A DNA stretch of 32,905 nt from a virus: the IMG/VR virus record IMGVR_UViG_3300047171_000145, positions 1 to 32,905 of that record; one strand, 5' to 3'. Positions 23,780 to 31,390 of the stretch are shown here, piece after piece. Numbering within the stretch: position 1 is the first letter of the stretch; each line of letters begins with the position of its first letter. The notes below the pieces were generated by a model. It worked only from the letters and a program-made list of their open reading frames with translations, ran no database searches and was not told where the DNA came from. The translations under genes were made by a program, and so were the position numbers.

Positions 23780-25209
23780 TAGTTGCTCCTTCGATTCGCG
23801 GTGTCGATCTTGCCCCACGTCCGCCGCGGCGTTCGGTTCATGTATCCGAGCGCGAGGGAGGTCGTGTCGACGAAATCGTCGCGCTTACCCGCATCGAATC
23901 GCAGATGCTGAGAGATCCATTCTGTCAGCCACGGCGACGGTTTGTCGGGGATCGCGCACTTGCCGGATTCGAATAGTGGAGTAATCGCTTCCGCGCGGGC
24001 CAGCTTCGATGCGCGCCCGGTCGGTACTCCTATCACGGGAAAATCCGACGACGGTCGCAGCTCTTGCACCAGCGGAATGCCTGACGCCGCATCTTCGACC
24101 AGTAGCGCCGTCGGCATGAACTCTTCTGCGTAGCCGCGCACGATGCGCTTGAGCTTCGGATAGTCGACGCGCGCTGTCCAGCCGTGCACAAGCGAGAATT
24201 CGCGGCCGAAGCCTTCGGTCTCGTGCAGCGCCCACGTCGCGAGCGCGGACATGTCGTTCTCCACGCCCTCTTTCCACGCGCCGTCGAGCGCGACGTACAG
24301 ACCAACCGCGCGATCGAGCACGTGGTCAAAGTCGCGCCACTTGCGCTCGAGCCAACTCGCGCGAAAAACGTCGCCGTCGGTCGGTGACGGATCGCCCTGA
24401 TACAGCGCCGCGAAGTCTTTGCTCGAGATCTCGCCGAGCTGCACTTGGGGTAGCGGCGGTCCGCCGAGATCTTCGGGCCACAGCGGTTCGCCGATCGTTC
24501 GCCCGAGGGGATCGTCGGCTTCCGCGATCGCGGGCAAACGCAGCAACGTCCACGACTTCCAGCCTTTCGTGTTCATGATGCGCCCGAGTAGATCGTCGTC
24601 GTGCCAGCGCGTGAGGCCGAGCAGCTGGTGAAACGGCGTGCGCGCGCGCGTGCGAGCGACGGTCGTGTACCAATCCCATGCGCCATCGCGGTACGTCAGC
24701 GAATACGCTTGCTGTCGACCCTTGATCGGGTCGTCGATCGCGAGCAGATTTGCGCCGAAACCAGTAAGCGAACCACCGATGCCGGCGGAGTGCATCTCGC
24801 CGCGATAATTCGTCGACCACTCATCCGCACGGCGTTTCGCACCAAGTGTGACGCCCGCGAATGGCCAGCGCGGGTCGTTCAGCTGATCGCGACATTTTTC
24901 GCTCGCAGCGTCGGCGCGCGTGCCCGTGTACGCGCCGATCGCTACCCAGCGCGACGGGTGAACGCCCATGTACCACGCCGGAAAATGCTCACTGAAATGA
25001 TAGCTCTTGCCGTGCTGCGGCGGCATCACGATCGCAAGGTTCTCGATGTCGCCGTCCGCGAGCGCCTGCAGATGCGCGACGATCGCGCGCGAGTGCTCGA
25101 GCGTTGCGTCGTATGCGGGGTCAATGAGCGCCAGATAGTCGGAGAACCGGCGCGTTGCTAGGATCTTACGCGCTTCCGCCGCGATCAGATTGCGCGCTAA
25201 AGAACTCAG
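23779..25209 (-). CDS. terL: Terminase large subunit, apparent CTG start
   Basis: The packaging motor: PPQHGKS (residues 63-69) is the terminase Walker A, LLAIDDPIK (Asp159, Asp160) is the Walker B, and the nuclease half has LYVALDGA (Asp309), LLVEDAASG (Glu372, Asp373) and the acidic DDFVD (Asp444-Asp448) of the RNase H-like fold. The first conventional codon, GTG 25029, would start two residues before Walker A and delete 60 well-conserved-looking residues (helix with ARNLIAAEARKILATRRFSD, then SRAIVAHLQALADGDIEN). The only start-like codon at the frame opening is CTG 25209, which forms a CTGA overlap with the preceding 37-codon gene, matching the local overlap rule. Length becomes 476 residues, normal for the family. 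Confidence 0.85.
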   Translation of the reverse strand: MSSLARNLIAAEARKILATRRFSDYLALIDPAYDATLEHSRAIVAHLQALADGDIENLAIVMPPQHGKSYHFSEHFPAWYMGVHPSRWVAIGAYTGTRADAASEKCRDQLNDPRWPFAGVTLGAKRRADEWSTNYRGEMHSAGIGGSLTGFGANLLAIDDPIKGRQQAYSLTYRDGAWDWYTTVARTRARTPFHQLLGLTRWHDDDLLGRIMNTKGWKSWTLLRLPAIAEADDPLGRTIGEPLWPEDLGGPPLPQVQLGEISSKDFAALYQGDPSPTDGDVFRASWLERKWRDFDHVLDRAVGLYVALDGAWKEGVENDMSALATWALHETEGFGREFSLVHGWTARVDYPKLKRIVRGYAEEFMPTALLVEDAASGIPLVQELRPSSDFPVIGVPTGRASKLARAEAITPLFESGKCAIPDKPSPWLTEWISQHLRFDAGKRDDFVDTTSLALGYMNRTPRRTWGKIDTANRRSN

Positions 25210-25319
25210 AGCGGTCCGTCACCCCAGCTGGCACGCGCCTCAAAACCAAAGCGTTGCAACGCCGCGAGCAGCGCGACGATCGACGCGATGATCACCGCCG
25301 CAATCGCGACGATCCTCAC
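25206..25319 (-). CDS. 37-residue single-pass membrane peptide between terminase subunits
   Basis: GTG 25319 forms GTGA with the small-terminase stop, and its TGA at 25208-25206 overlaps the CTG of the large terminase. The peptide begins MRIVAIAAVIIASIVALLAA, a clean membrane helix, then a short polar end with QRFGFEARASWGDGPL. Codon choice (ATC, GTC, GCG) matches neighbours. It is too short for ordinary gene callers. I do not know a function; it could be a coupling ORF for the terminase, or a membrane peptide. Its exact fit between two overlaps is the main evidence. Confidence 0.55.
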   Translation of the reverse strand: MRIVAIAAVIIASIVALLAALQRFGFEARASWGDGPL

Positions 25320-25768
25320 GACGACTTCGCGAGTTTGACGAGCGCCTCGGTCGGCAGCGCCGCCAACTTTTTCGCGACCTGCGCGAGCTCGGCGCCCGCG
25401 TCGATCTGCACCGGCTTGCCCGGATCACCACCCTCTATCGCGACGGTTTTCTTCCATCCGCTATGACGGCGTTCGAGGATCGCAAGTGCCGCGCGCCATT
25501 CACCATCGAGCGCGGCGCCGTGCACGATCTGCTCGAGTTTAGGCATGACGGTTTCACATGCGCGCGCGACGGCGTCCGCAAATTCGGGGTTTTTCGCCTG
25601 CCACTCATAGAACGTCGCGGGCTTGATTCCGGCCAGTCGAGCCGCGTCGTCTTTGGTGTTGCCGAGCTCGAGCGCCTTGACGATCTTGCGCCGCACGGCG
25701 GGCGTCAGCAGCGTCGGCCGACCGCGTCCGCGCTTTGCTTCCGTCCCCGCCCGTTTCTGCCTAGCCAC
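25316..25768 (-). CDS. terS: Terminase small subunit
   Basis: The 150-residue protein has a basic N-terminus and a helix-turn-helix at about residues 22-65: an IVKALELGNTKDDAARLAGI helix pair, then KPATFYEWQAKNPEF, the usual small-terminase DNA-recognition unit. The C-terminal half is oligomerisation-like helix. It recognises the packaging site and stimulates the large subunit. GTG starts directly after the preceding TAG. Confidence 0.85.
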   Translation of the reverse strand: MARQKRAGTEAKRGRGRPTLLTPAVRRKIVKALELGNTKDDAARLAGIKPATFYEWQAKNPEFADAVARACETVMPKLEQIVHGAALDGEWRAALAILERRHSGWKKTVAIEGGDPGKPVQIDAGAELAQVAKKLAALPTEALVKLAKSS

Positions 25769-26062
25769 CTAGCGCCGTACCCTGCGCCGCAGTTGCGGAT
25801 GCGCGGCGCTCGTGCACTCGATCGCGTTCGGCGCGTCGATCGCAAAGCCGCAATGCTCGCACAGCGCCTGAACGACTTTCGCGATCGCCGCCGATTTACG
25901 CATGCGCGCTTTCTGCCGCCGCTCTTGCTCTGCAGCCACGATGATGAGCGCCGCAACAAGGGCGACCGCGAGCAGCTCGTTGTGCATCGTGAGATAGGCG
26001 AGCGTCCCAAAGAAGGCGGTGATGGCAGCGAGATCGCGCAGATCGCGGATGAAGCGTTTCAT
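25769..26062 (-). CDS. Small membrane protein with CxxC motif
   Basis: A 97-residue protein in an ATGA overlap. Residues about 12-44 are strongly hydrophobic (one long or two short spans), followed by a basic helix and CEHCGFAID, a CxxC that could bind metal. Last gene before the terminase. Function unknown. Confidence 0.6.
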   Translation of the reverse strand: MKRFIRDLRDLAAITAFFGTLAYLTMHNELLAVALVAALIIVAAEQERRQKARMRKSAAIAKVVQALCEHCGFAIDAPNAIECTSAAHPQLRRRVRR

Positions 26063-26229
26063 GAGGAACCCTTCCGGGGTCGGCCTTTCTCTCGAATGAT
26101 ACCAGCTTCGACCATCTGCCGGCGTTTTAAGAACGCGGCGTGACGTGTCGCGTGGCCATCAAGCACCGACGGCAGATACCATCCGCACACGCAGATCTTT
26201 GATGGTGCCGGTTGCGGTTGCGGTCTCAT
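26059..26229 (-). CDS. 56-residue putative C2H2-type zinc-binding protein
   Basis: I start at ATG 26229, which gives the ATGA overlap; an in-frame start at 26259 exists. The sequence ICVCGWYLPSVLDGHATRHA has a C-x-C plus H-x3-H arrangement like a small zinc finger, and the rest is basic with GRPRKGSS at the end. Possibly DNA binding. Unknown family. Confidence 0.5.
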   Translation of the reverse strand: MRPQPQPAPSKICVCGWYLPSVLDGHATRHAAFLKRRQMVEAGIIREKGRPRKGSS

Positions 26230-26426
26230 CGTTTCGGGCCATCGTAGCCGCACGGCCACTGCACGAAAACTTCCGGGTTATTGCAATCGACGACAGCGCG
26301 ATGGGGCGATGGCGCGTGATCCGCGTTCAGCGAGCACCGGAGCAGGATCACCGAGCCTGGAAGCGCCTCGGTGCATAATCCTGCGGCCAGCGCCTGCGCG
26401 ACGCAAACCGCATCTTCCGCGTTCAC
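26226..26426 (-). CDS. 66-residue protein of unknown function
   Basis: GTG start in a GTGA overlap with the resolvase gene. Contains four cysteines (VCVAQ, LCTE, LRCS, DCNN) and a fifth in PCGYDG, without a clear ribbon pattern. Beta-like C-terminus. I can say no more than that it sits in the coupled small-gene block. Confidence 0.5.
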   Translation of the reverse strand: MNAEDAVCVAQALAAGLCTEALPGSVILLRCSLNADHAPSPHRAVVDCNNPEVFVQWPCGYDGPKR

Positions 26427-27001
26427 GATGCCAACCGTCTGTCGCGCTCGCGTGCTACGCGCCGTTGCGATCGCCGCGCGCGCACGCCCTGCCCCCGCGC
26501 CGCCGCCGATGCGTGCACGATCTCACCGGTACGCACCGCCGTCGCGTAACGCCAGAGCGACCATGCGACGAGTTTGTCGATACCGGCATCGTCCTCGAAC
26601 GTGAGTCCGTGGATCTGCTCGACCATGTACGGCAAGTTTTCTTTCGCCGCGTTGCCGACGCCGACGGTGTGATGGCGCAGTGTGGTGACCTGGACCTCGA
26701 GATAGATCACGGTCGCGCCGTATCGCATGTCGGCCACGAGCTCGGCGCGGATCGCGCGCATCAGCGCGCCGATTTCGTAAAGGTGCGATCCCGGTAGATC
26801 GCGCGTGTTGAGCAACGGCGCTTCGATCGCGATCATGATTGCGTCACCTTCGCGCTGATCGATGAACTCGTCGACGCGTTCGAGGATCAAGTCGATGCGC
26901 TCGTCGAGATCCCAGCCCGATTTCGTGCGGATGACCTCGTGGCGCGTACCGTCCGAGATCCCGAAACCACGTAAGCTCGGGTCCATGCCGATGATCTTCA
27001 C
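26423..27001 (-). CDS. RuvC-type Holliday junction resolvase
   Basis: The 192-residue protein opens with KIIGMDPSLRGFGIS, the RNase H-fold first strand with catalytic Asp7. IAIEAPLLN gives the second acidic residue (Glu60), and the C-terminal helix FEDDAGIDKLVAWSLW has the last ones (Asp138, Asp142). This matches RuvC-like phage resolvases that cut branched DNA before packaging. It lies in the recombination/replication-to-packaging transition, with RecT upstream. The last 30 residues are Arg-rich and may be unstructured. GTGA overlaps on both sides. Confidence 0.8.
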   Translation of the reverse strand: MKIIGMDPSLRGFGISDGTRHEVIRTKSGWDLDERIDLILERVDEFIDQREGDAIMIAIEAPLLNTRDLPGSHLYEIGALMRAIRAELVADMRYGATVIYLEVQVTTLRHHTVGVGNAAKENLPYMVEQIHGLTFEDDAGIDKLVAWSLWRYATAVRTGEIVHASAAARGQGVRARRSQRRVARERDRRLAS

Positions 27002-27216
27002 GTCTCAGCCTCGAGACGATCGCGCTCCTGTCGCACGAACGCCACGATGCGATCCCATTCCTCGAACGGAATGAACGACCGCAGCCACGTTTCATTGCCT
27101 TTTTCGTTGTGCGACCGAACGACTACGAAGTTCTCCGCGACGCGTATGCGCAGCGATATAGCTGGCACACTCTCTTTTTCGTCGCCGCAATACGAGATCT
27201 CGAGCCCAGCTTTCAT
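26998..27216 (-). CDS. 72-residue protein of unknown function
   Basis: ATG in an ATGA overlap. Beta strands (ISLRIRVAENFVVVRSH) are followed by a helix FEEWDRIVAFVRQERDRL. A small soluble fold, no motif recognised. It precedes the resolvase and may be its partner only by position. Confidence 0.5.
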   Translation of the reverse strand: MKAGLEISYCGDEKESVPAISLRIRVAENFVVVRSHNEKGNETWLRSFIPFEEWDRIVAFVRQERDRLEAET

Positions 27217-27467
27217 ACGCGCGCGCTCCGCGGCCGCTTACGATGCATGCCCGCGCTCGGACACGTCGCGAAATGCGAAAAGTATCGGGCGACCGGGAAC
27301 AGCTCGACGTCGCGCGGGATCACGCGCGCGATCGTCGTCACGCCGTTTAGCTCGAGCCCAAGATTTCCGCGATCGTCGGGCCTCACGTCGACCGGTATCC
27401 GAGCGCCCTTTTCCGTGATCGCCCAGTATATCTCTGCGCCGCACGAGGCGCATACGCTCTTCTTCAC
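27213..27467 (-). CDS. Small zinc-ribbon-like phage protein
   Basis: GTG 27467 gives the local GTGA overlap; GTG 27476 is possible three codons earlier. CASCGAEIYWAITEKGARIP is a CxxC turn followed by a TEKG-IPVD-RPD pattern seen in many phage small proteins, and HFATCPSAGMHRK near the end supplies further Cys and His ligands. Probably a one-zinc protein. Role unknown. Confidence 0.6.
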   Translation of the reverse strand: MKKSVCASCGAEIYWAITEKGARIPVDVRPDDRGNLGLELNGVTTIARVIPRDVELFPVARYFSHFATCPSAGMHRKRPRSARV

Positions 27468-27649
27468 GCGGCACACTCCTCGATCACCATTGTTGATCGC
27501 TCGATGTCGCCGAGAAGCTCGCGCAGTAGCCGAGCCGTCGTCGTGTTGCCGACTTCGGTCTCAAGATCAGCATAAAGCCCGAGCGCGTGGAGGAGCAGCT
27601 CTTGTTCGCGCCGCGCCAACGGCCGAGTGCGCCGTCGATCAACGATCAC
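27464..27649 (-). CDS. 61-residue helical protein of unknown function
   Basis: GTG start in a GTGA overlap and GTGA end. Two helices (AREQELLLHALGLYADLETE and ARLLRELLGDIERS). Too short to assign; the fit between two overlaps and acidic helix content support it as real. Confidence 0.5.
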   Translation of the reverse strand: MIVDRRRTRPLARREQELLLHALGLYADLETEVGNTTTARLLRELLGDIERSTMVIEECAA

Positions 27650-28002
27650 GATTTGAACGTCTTTCGGATCAACGCCTCGTCGATGACCCGTCGCACGAGC
27701 TTGTTGAGCTCGCGCAGTTCGTCGACGACGTCTGCAAGCGCGTCCCGCGTTCCGATCGCGACTTCGAACTCGACGCGCTTTACCGCAATCTCAGCTCGGC
27801 CGACTTCGGAGAAGTCCGAGCCGTCGTCGCCCTCGACGCTTTCGATCGCCTGATCGAAGTCTGCGAGTAATTCGTTGCGCTCGCGCCACAGGCTTTCGGG
27901 CTCGACGTCGACGCAGTCCGCGCATTTATTGCACGGCCCATTGCCTTCGTCGCATTCGAAGACGTTCGAATCCTCGGGAGCTTTAAGATTGCCAACGGTC
28001 AC
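27646..28002 (-). CDS. 118-residue protein with N-terminal cysteine cluster
   Basis: GTGA overlaps at both ends. Residues 17-30 contain C-x6-C-x2-C-x2-C ([14 protein letters not shown]), a likely metal site. The rest is helical and acidic, probably a coiled coil ([17 protein letters not shown] then [20 protein letters not shown]). Unknown function. Confidence 0.55.
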   Translation of the reverse strand: MTVGNLKAPEDSNVFECDEGNGPCNKCADCVDVEPESLWRERNELLADFDQAIESVEGDDGSDFSEVGRAEIAVKRVEFEVAIGTRDALADVVDELRELNKLVRRVIDEALIRKTFKS

Positions 28003-28676
28003 GCCGACGCTCCTTGCGCCGCTGCGGCGTCAGCTCGAATGCTCTCGATCGCGTCCGCGTTCGACGCGTAGAAATTCGGCACGCGCATCCCCGGTCGCGA
28101 AGTTGCGTAGATGAGCGCGCCGGCGCCCGCGGGACCCATGACTTTCTCAAGCGCGTATCCGGGTTCGCCAGCTAGCGCGATCGCCCAACCCGCGCGGCAG
28201 TGCGTTGTGCCGCATGACTTGTGCCAGACAGACATGTCGAACGCTTCGGGCTTCGCCTCGATCGCGGCGAGGATTTTGCCGTCGATGTTTTCCACGACCG
28301 GTATCTGCATCTTCGTGCGGCGGAGATCCGCGCCGCTGAGATTCGCGCGGATGAGATTCGCGCCGCTGAGATACGCGTTGCTGAGATCCGCGCCGCTGAG
28401 ATTCGCGTTGCTGAGATTCGCGCGGCGGAGATCCGCGCCGCTGAGATTCGCGTTGCGGAGATCCGCGCCGCTGAGATTCGCGCGGATGAGATACGCGCCG
28501 CTGAGATTCGCGCGGATGAGATTCGCGCCGCTGAGATTCGCGTTGCTGAGATTCGCGCGGCTGAGATCCGCGCCGCTGAGATTCGCGTTGCTGAGATTCG
28601 CGCGGATGCCGCCGACGCGGCCAGCTATCCAATCCGCGTGAATCTTGAGAACTGCGGCTAATTTTTCCGTCTCCAC
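27999..28676 (-). CDS. Pentapeptide-repeat protein
   Basis: I start at GTG 28676, one base past the previous stop; longer upstream reading is Arg/Ser-rich shadow. The start [20 protein letters not shown] matches the lead-in usual for phage pentapeptide proteins. Nineteen A(N/D)LSx pentapeptides follow (residues 24-118), predicting a right-handed quadrilateral beta helix of almost five turns. A C-terminal domain of about 105 residues carries [20 protein letters not shown] and [12 protein letters not shown], also known from phage pentapeptide proteins. Family members such as MfpA/Qnr mimic DNA and protect gyrase, but that activity cannot be assumed here. 225 residues; the usual phage role is unknown. 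Confidence 0.8.
   Translation of the reverse strand: METEKLAAVLKIHADWIAGRVGGIRANLSNANLSGADLSRANLSNANLSGANLIRANLSGAYLIRANLSGADLRNANLSGADLRRANLSNANLSGADLSNAYLSGANLIRANLSGADLRRTKMQIPVVENIDGKILAAIEAKPEAFDMSVWHKSCGTTHCRAGWAIALAGEPGYALEKVMGPAGAGALIYATSRPGMRVPNFYASNADAIESIRADAAAAQGASA
28323..28607 (-). repeat. Nineteen 15-bp tandem repeats coding pentapeptides
   Basis: Units such as CTGAGATTCGCGCGG, CTGAGATTCGCGTTG and CTGAGATCCGCGCCG (plus strand) recur with few variants. Because the unit is 15 bases, spurious ORFs stay open in other frames. The DNA identity exceeds what the protein repeat needs. Confidence 0.9.
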
Positions 28677-28677
28677 G

Positions 28678-29208
28678 TTACGCCGACTTTCTCGGAAACA
28701 GAGCCATTTGCGGATCGATCGGCTCGCCGCTTGCAAAGCGTGCGCCGTGCGTGATGCATAGTGCCTTTTTGCGATCGCTTTTGACCTTGCCGCACTCGCC
28801 GCAAGAGCTCTCGTCAACGATCGCGACGACCGCGAGCGCGCTGCAGCCAATGCGTCGACCGTTCGTGATGTGGACCTCTTCGCAGAACACGCTCTTAGTG
28901 AACGGCTGCTTGAGTCCGACGAGCTCGCGCGTCTCGATCGCCGCCGACAGATTCTTGACGTGCTGCACCGTCAGCGACGGCGGCGACACGCGATCTTCGT
29001 CCGCGATCTTGGCTTTAGCCGGCTTCTTCTCCGGAGTCTCCTCGACGATCGGTGCACCGGTTTTGCCGCTGATCACCGGCTTGCCCGCGTCGAGATAGCC
29101 GGAGTTCGGGCAACCCTCTTCGTGCGGCTTGCCCTTCGCAACACCGCATGCGTTGCACTTACGGGATTTTGGCGCCATCGTCGCGACGCCGGTCTGAACT
29201 GCGCTCAT
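28678..29208 (-). CDS. 176-residue protein with two putative zinc sites
   Basis: ATG in an ATGA overlap; ATG 29178 is an in-frame alternative. N-terminal C18-x2-C21-x7-H29-x3-C33 resembles a zinc knuckle. A second site is C136-x2-C139-x11-C151-x2-H154 near the end ([10 protein letters not shown] then LCITHG). The middle is charged, then folded. Could be a nucleic-acid binding early protein; no family known to me. Confidence 0.6.
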   Translation of the reverse strand: MSAVQTGVATMAPKSRKCNACGVAKGKPHEEGCPNSGYLDAGKPVISGKTGAPIVEETPEKKPAKAKIADEDRVSPPSLTVQHVKNLSAAIETRELVGLKQPFTKSVFCEEVHITNGRRIGCSALAVVAIVDESSCGECGKVKSDRKKALCITHGARFASGEPIDPQMALFPRKSA

Positions 29209-29399
29209 GGATTCGGTCCTTTCGGTCTAGCGAATACGGTGTGAAGAGCAAACCATTGCTCGGGACTGAGCTCGAGCGTGCCGCGTTCGAAGCGGATGAC
29301 GCCCTCGGAATCGGTGCAATAGGTGGTCTCGACGGCGCCAAGATCGCGTGCGCGGATCTCGCGGTGCGGCGGTGACTGATCAAAAAGCGGCAGCGTCAC
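29205..29399 (-). CDS. 64-residue protein of unknown function
   Basis: GTG in a GTGA overlap; ends in an ATGA overlap. Starts TLPLFDQSPPHREIRARDLG; a small beta-like region GVIRFERGTLELS then a helix. No motif recognised. Confidence 0.5.
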   Translation of the reverse strand: MTLPLFDQSPPHREIRARDLGAVETTYCTDSEGVIRFERGTLELSPEQWFALHTVFARPKGPNP

Positions 29400-29833
29400 G
29401 CATCACCGCCGAGTCCGCGTAGCGCCCAGCTGGCTGTCGCGCGAACGCGTAGCCAGTGCTCGTTACTGATCTCGAGCTCGAGACGCGCCTGCTCGAGATC
29501 GGCTAGCGTCATCGCTGGCACGCCAAACTTTCGGCCGTGCCGTTTCGCGACCACGCACTGCGCGGTCATCGCGATATAACGCCAGAGCTGATACTCATCG
29601 GCGCGCTGCGCGAGCTCGAGCAGCCACAAGCGCGTCGCGAGCACGCCGAGCTCCCACGCGATCGCCGACCGCTGAACGCCGAGCGCCGCGAGATCTGCGA
29701 TCGGATCCCACTGCTCGGCCGCGTCTTTTGCGACGATGAGGCGATCGAGCGCCGCAAGCTCGGCGCGCTGCCGGTAAAACCACGCGCGGTAGTCGTCGTG
29801 ATATAACCGCGCGAGATCCGCCGCGGCCATCAT
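29396..29833 (-). CDS. 145-residue helical protein of unknown function
   Basis: ATG 29833 is the first of two adjacent ATGs and gives the ATGA overlap with the helicase-like gene. The product is almost entirely helical, with Trp- and Leu-rich amphipathic stretches (AIAWELGVLATRLWLLELAQ) and no membrane span. The tight coupling to the ATPase suggests a replication-associated partner, by position only. Confidence 0.55.
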   Translation of the reverse strand: MMAAADLARLYHDDYRAWFYRQRAELAALDRLIVAKDAAEQWDPIADLAALGVQRSAIAWELGVLATRLWLLELAQRADEYQLWRYIAMTAQCVVAKRHGRKFGVPAMTLADLEQARLELEISNEHWLRVRATASWALRGLGGDA

Positions 29834-30663
29834 GAGGTGGCCTTCGCTTTCGGCTTGCAGCACTGCAGCTGCTCGAGCTCTTCGGGCGAGAATTCCCAGA
29901 AGGTCATCGTCTCGCCAGACCAGCGATAGTGAACTTTTGCACTCGGTCCCCAGCGATTTTTCCGGATGCGGATCTCCGCGACCTTATCCTCGCGGAGCCC
30001 GCGATGCTTGAACGGCCGGAAAACCGTCAGGCTATTGAATGCGCGCTGTTCGAACGCCGTAGAATCCTGAAATCGCCACTCGTTGGGGCCCAGCCGATAC
30101 GATTTTGGATCAAGCTGCTGTAGCGCGAGGATATGCACGCCGTATCGCTGCGCGAGCTCGGTGATTCGCGCGGCGATGTTGTGCGCGTCGGATCCGCCGG
30201 CGCTCATCATCACGCCGTCGATGTTGCGGCAGTCGTCAATGATCACGAGCTGATGCTTGCCACGTCGCACGATCGCCTCGAGCATGTCGATCGAGCGTTT
30301 TTTCGGCTGAAAGATATCCAGATCGCGCGCCGCGAGTTCTTGCTTCGTGATCAGGTCGAGACCGCCGCGGTTGAACGAGCCGATACTCGTGCGCGCGATC
30401 TTCGCGCCCATGCGCAGCCGCGTGAGATCTTCGCCGAGTTCGTAGGTCAGGTAGAGCGTCGGGCACCCGGAGATCGACGTCCAGAGCGCGACCTGTTCCG
30501 CGAACGCCGACTTCGCCTGACCCGTGAACCCGCCGATCATCGTGGATTCTCCGGGGCGCACGCCGCCGTCGAGCGCGCGATCGACCGCCAAAAAGCCAGT
30601 CGCGATCGGACGCACTCTTGGGCGACGAAAGTACGCCTCGAGCTTTTCGCCTTCAGCGCCCAC
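29830..30663 (-). CDS. DnaB/RecA-type replicative ATPase
   Basis: A 277-residue RecA-fold ATPase. Residues 44-52 (GGFTGQAKS) form a Walker A with Ala in place of the Gly before Lys51; IIDDCRN (Asp143, Asp144) is the Walker B. A later LALQQLDPK segment and the basic end with IRKNRWGP resemble DnaB C-terminal domains (sensor and arginine-finger region). There is no N-terminal primase-interacting domain. It may be a minimal helicase, loader or RecA-like replication ATPase. The GTG follows the preceding TAG directly. Confidence 0.7.
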   Translation of the reverse strand: MGAEGEKLEAYFRRPRVRPIATGFLAVDRALDGGVRPGESTMIGGFTGQAKSAFAEQVALWTSISGCPTLYLTYELGEDLTRLRMGAKIARTSIGSFNRGGLDLITKQELAARDLDIFQPKKRSIDMLEAIVRRGKHQLVIIDDCRNIDGVMMSAGGSDAHNIAARITELAQRYGVHILALQQLDPKSYRLGPNEWRFQDSTAFEQRAFNSLTVFRPFKHRGLREDKVAEIRIRKNRWGPSAKVHYRWSGETMTFWEFSPEELEQLQCCKPKAKATS

Positions 30664-31386
30664 CTAGCGCACCACGTCGTCATTCTCGTCCCAGAACGGC
30701 TCGAAGATCTCTTCGGCGGGCGCGTTCTTTGCGGCGTCTTGCGCGATGCGATCTTGCAGCGACGAAAGCTTGATGATCGGGATGCCCGTGCGGTTGTAAT
30801 GCGCGAGCCATGCGTCGACGGCTTGATCTGGCGTGACGCCGGCATCGGAAAGATCCGCGGCGACGTTGGTCCAGACCATCTTCCAGCGCGAGATCGTCAT
30901 GCCGCGAAGGTGTGGCTCGACGATGCGCGCGATCGCGTCACGGATCGCCCACGTTCGCAGCTGCTTCTCGGTCGGCTCCGGCTTGAGAGCACGGCGACGT
31001 TTTTTGGTCCCGCTCACATCGAGCAAAGTCATTTGCTCGGACGGTGAGGAGACGGAGGTCTCTGTAGCTGCGTTAGCGGCTACAGAGACCGTAGTCTCTG
31101 AAGCGTCTACTAAACTAAATCCGTTGAGATCTGCGCGCACGCGATCATCTAATGCGGCGATGGCAGAAATATCACGGTTGAGTCCCGGCTGCGTCCCGCA
31201 CGAGGGAAAATCGCGTCCCGGGTGAGTCCCGGCCTGTTTTTTGAGCGATTCGCGAACTCGCTCTGCGCGCACGCCGCGGCCACCATTCGCGAGCTGAATC
31301 ATCGCTGCGATGGGCCGGTAACTCGGCACGTGCCCGCACTCGCGGAACGCTTCGGAAAGTAGGGCTACCACGCGATCGAGATCCAC
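30664..31386 (-). CDS. DnaD-like replication initiation protein
   Basis: GTG 31386 starts a 241-residue protein; the longer ORF to 31491 is shadow. The N-terminus (LDRVVALLSEAFRECGHVPS then ANGGRGVRAERVRESLKK) may be a winged helix. A disordered Ser/Thr-rich middle follows. The last 100 residues (RTWAIRDAIARIVEP, ADLSDAGVTPDQAVDAWLAH) resemble DnaD/phage replisome-organiser C-termini that load helicase. The ATPase gene is immediately downstream, supporting an initiator or loader. Moderate certainty. Confidence 0.5.
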   Translation of the reverse strand: MDLDRVVALLSEAFRECGHVPSYRPIAAMIQLANGGRGVRAERVRESLKKQAGTHPGRDFPSCGTQPGLNRDISAIAALDDRVRADLNGFSLVDASETTVSVAANAATETSVSSPSEQMTLLDVSGTKKRRRALKPEPTEKQLRTWAIRDAIARIVEPHLRGMTISRWKMVWTNVAADLSDAGVTPDQAVDAWLAHYNRTGIPIIKLSSLQDRIAQDAAKNAPAEEIFEPFWDENDDVVR

Positions 31387-31390
31387 ACGA

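Noticed and set aside
28323-28607. Possible CRISPR array
   Set aside because: Units are 15 bases, contiguous, without unique spacers, and lie inside a clear pentapeptide-repeat gene.
28221-28661. Plus-strand ORFs made of repeated RAAEIR units
   Set aside because: They are produced by the 15-bp periodicity of the pentapeptide gene, which keeps other frames open.
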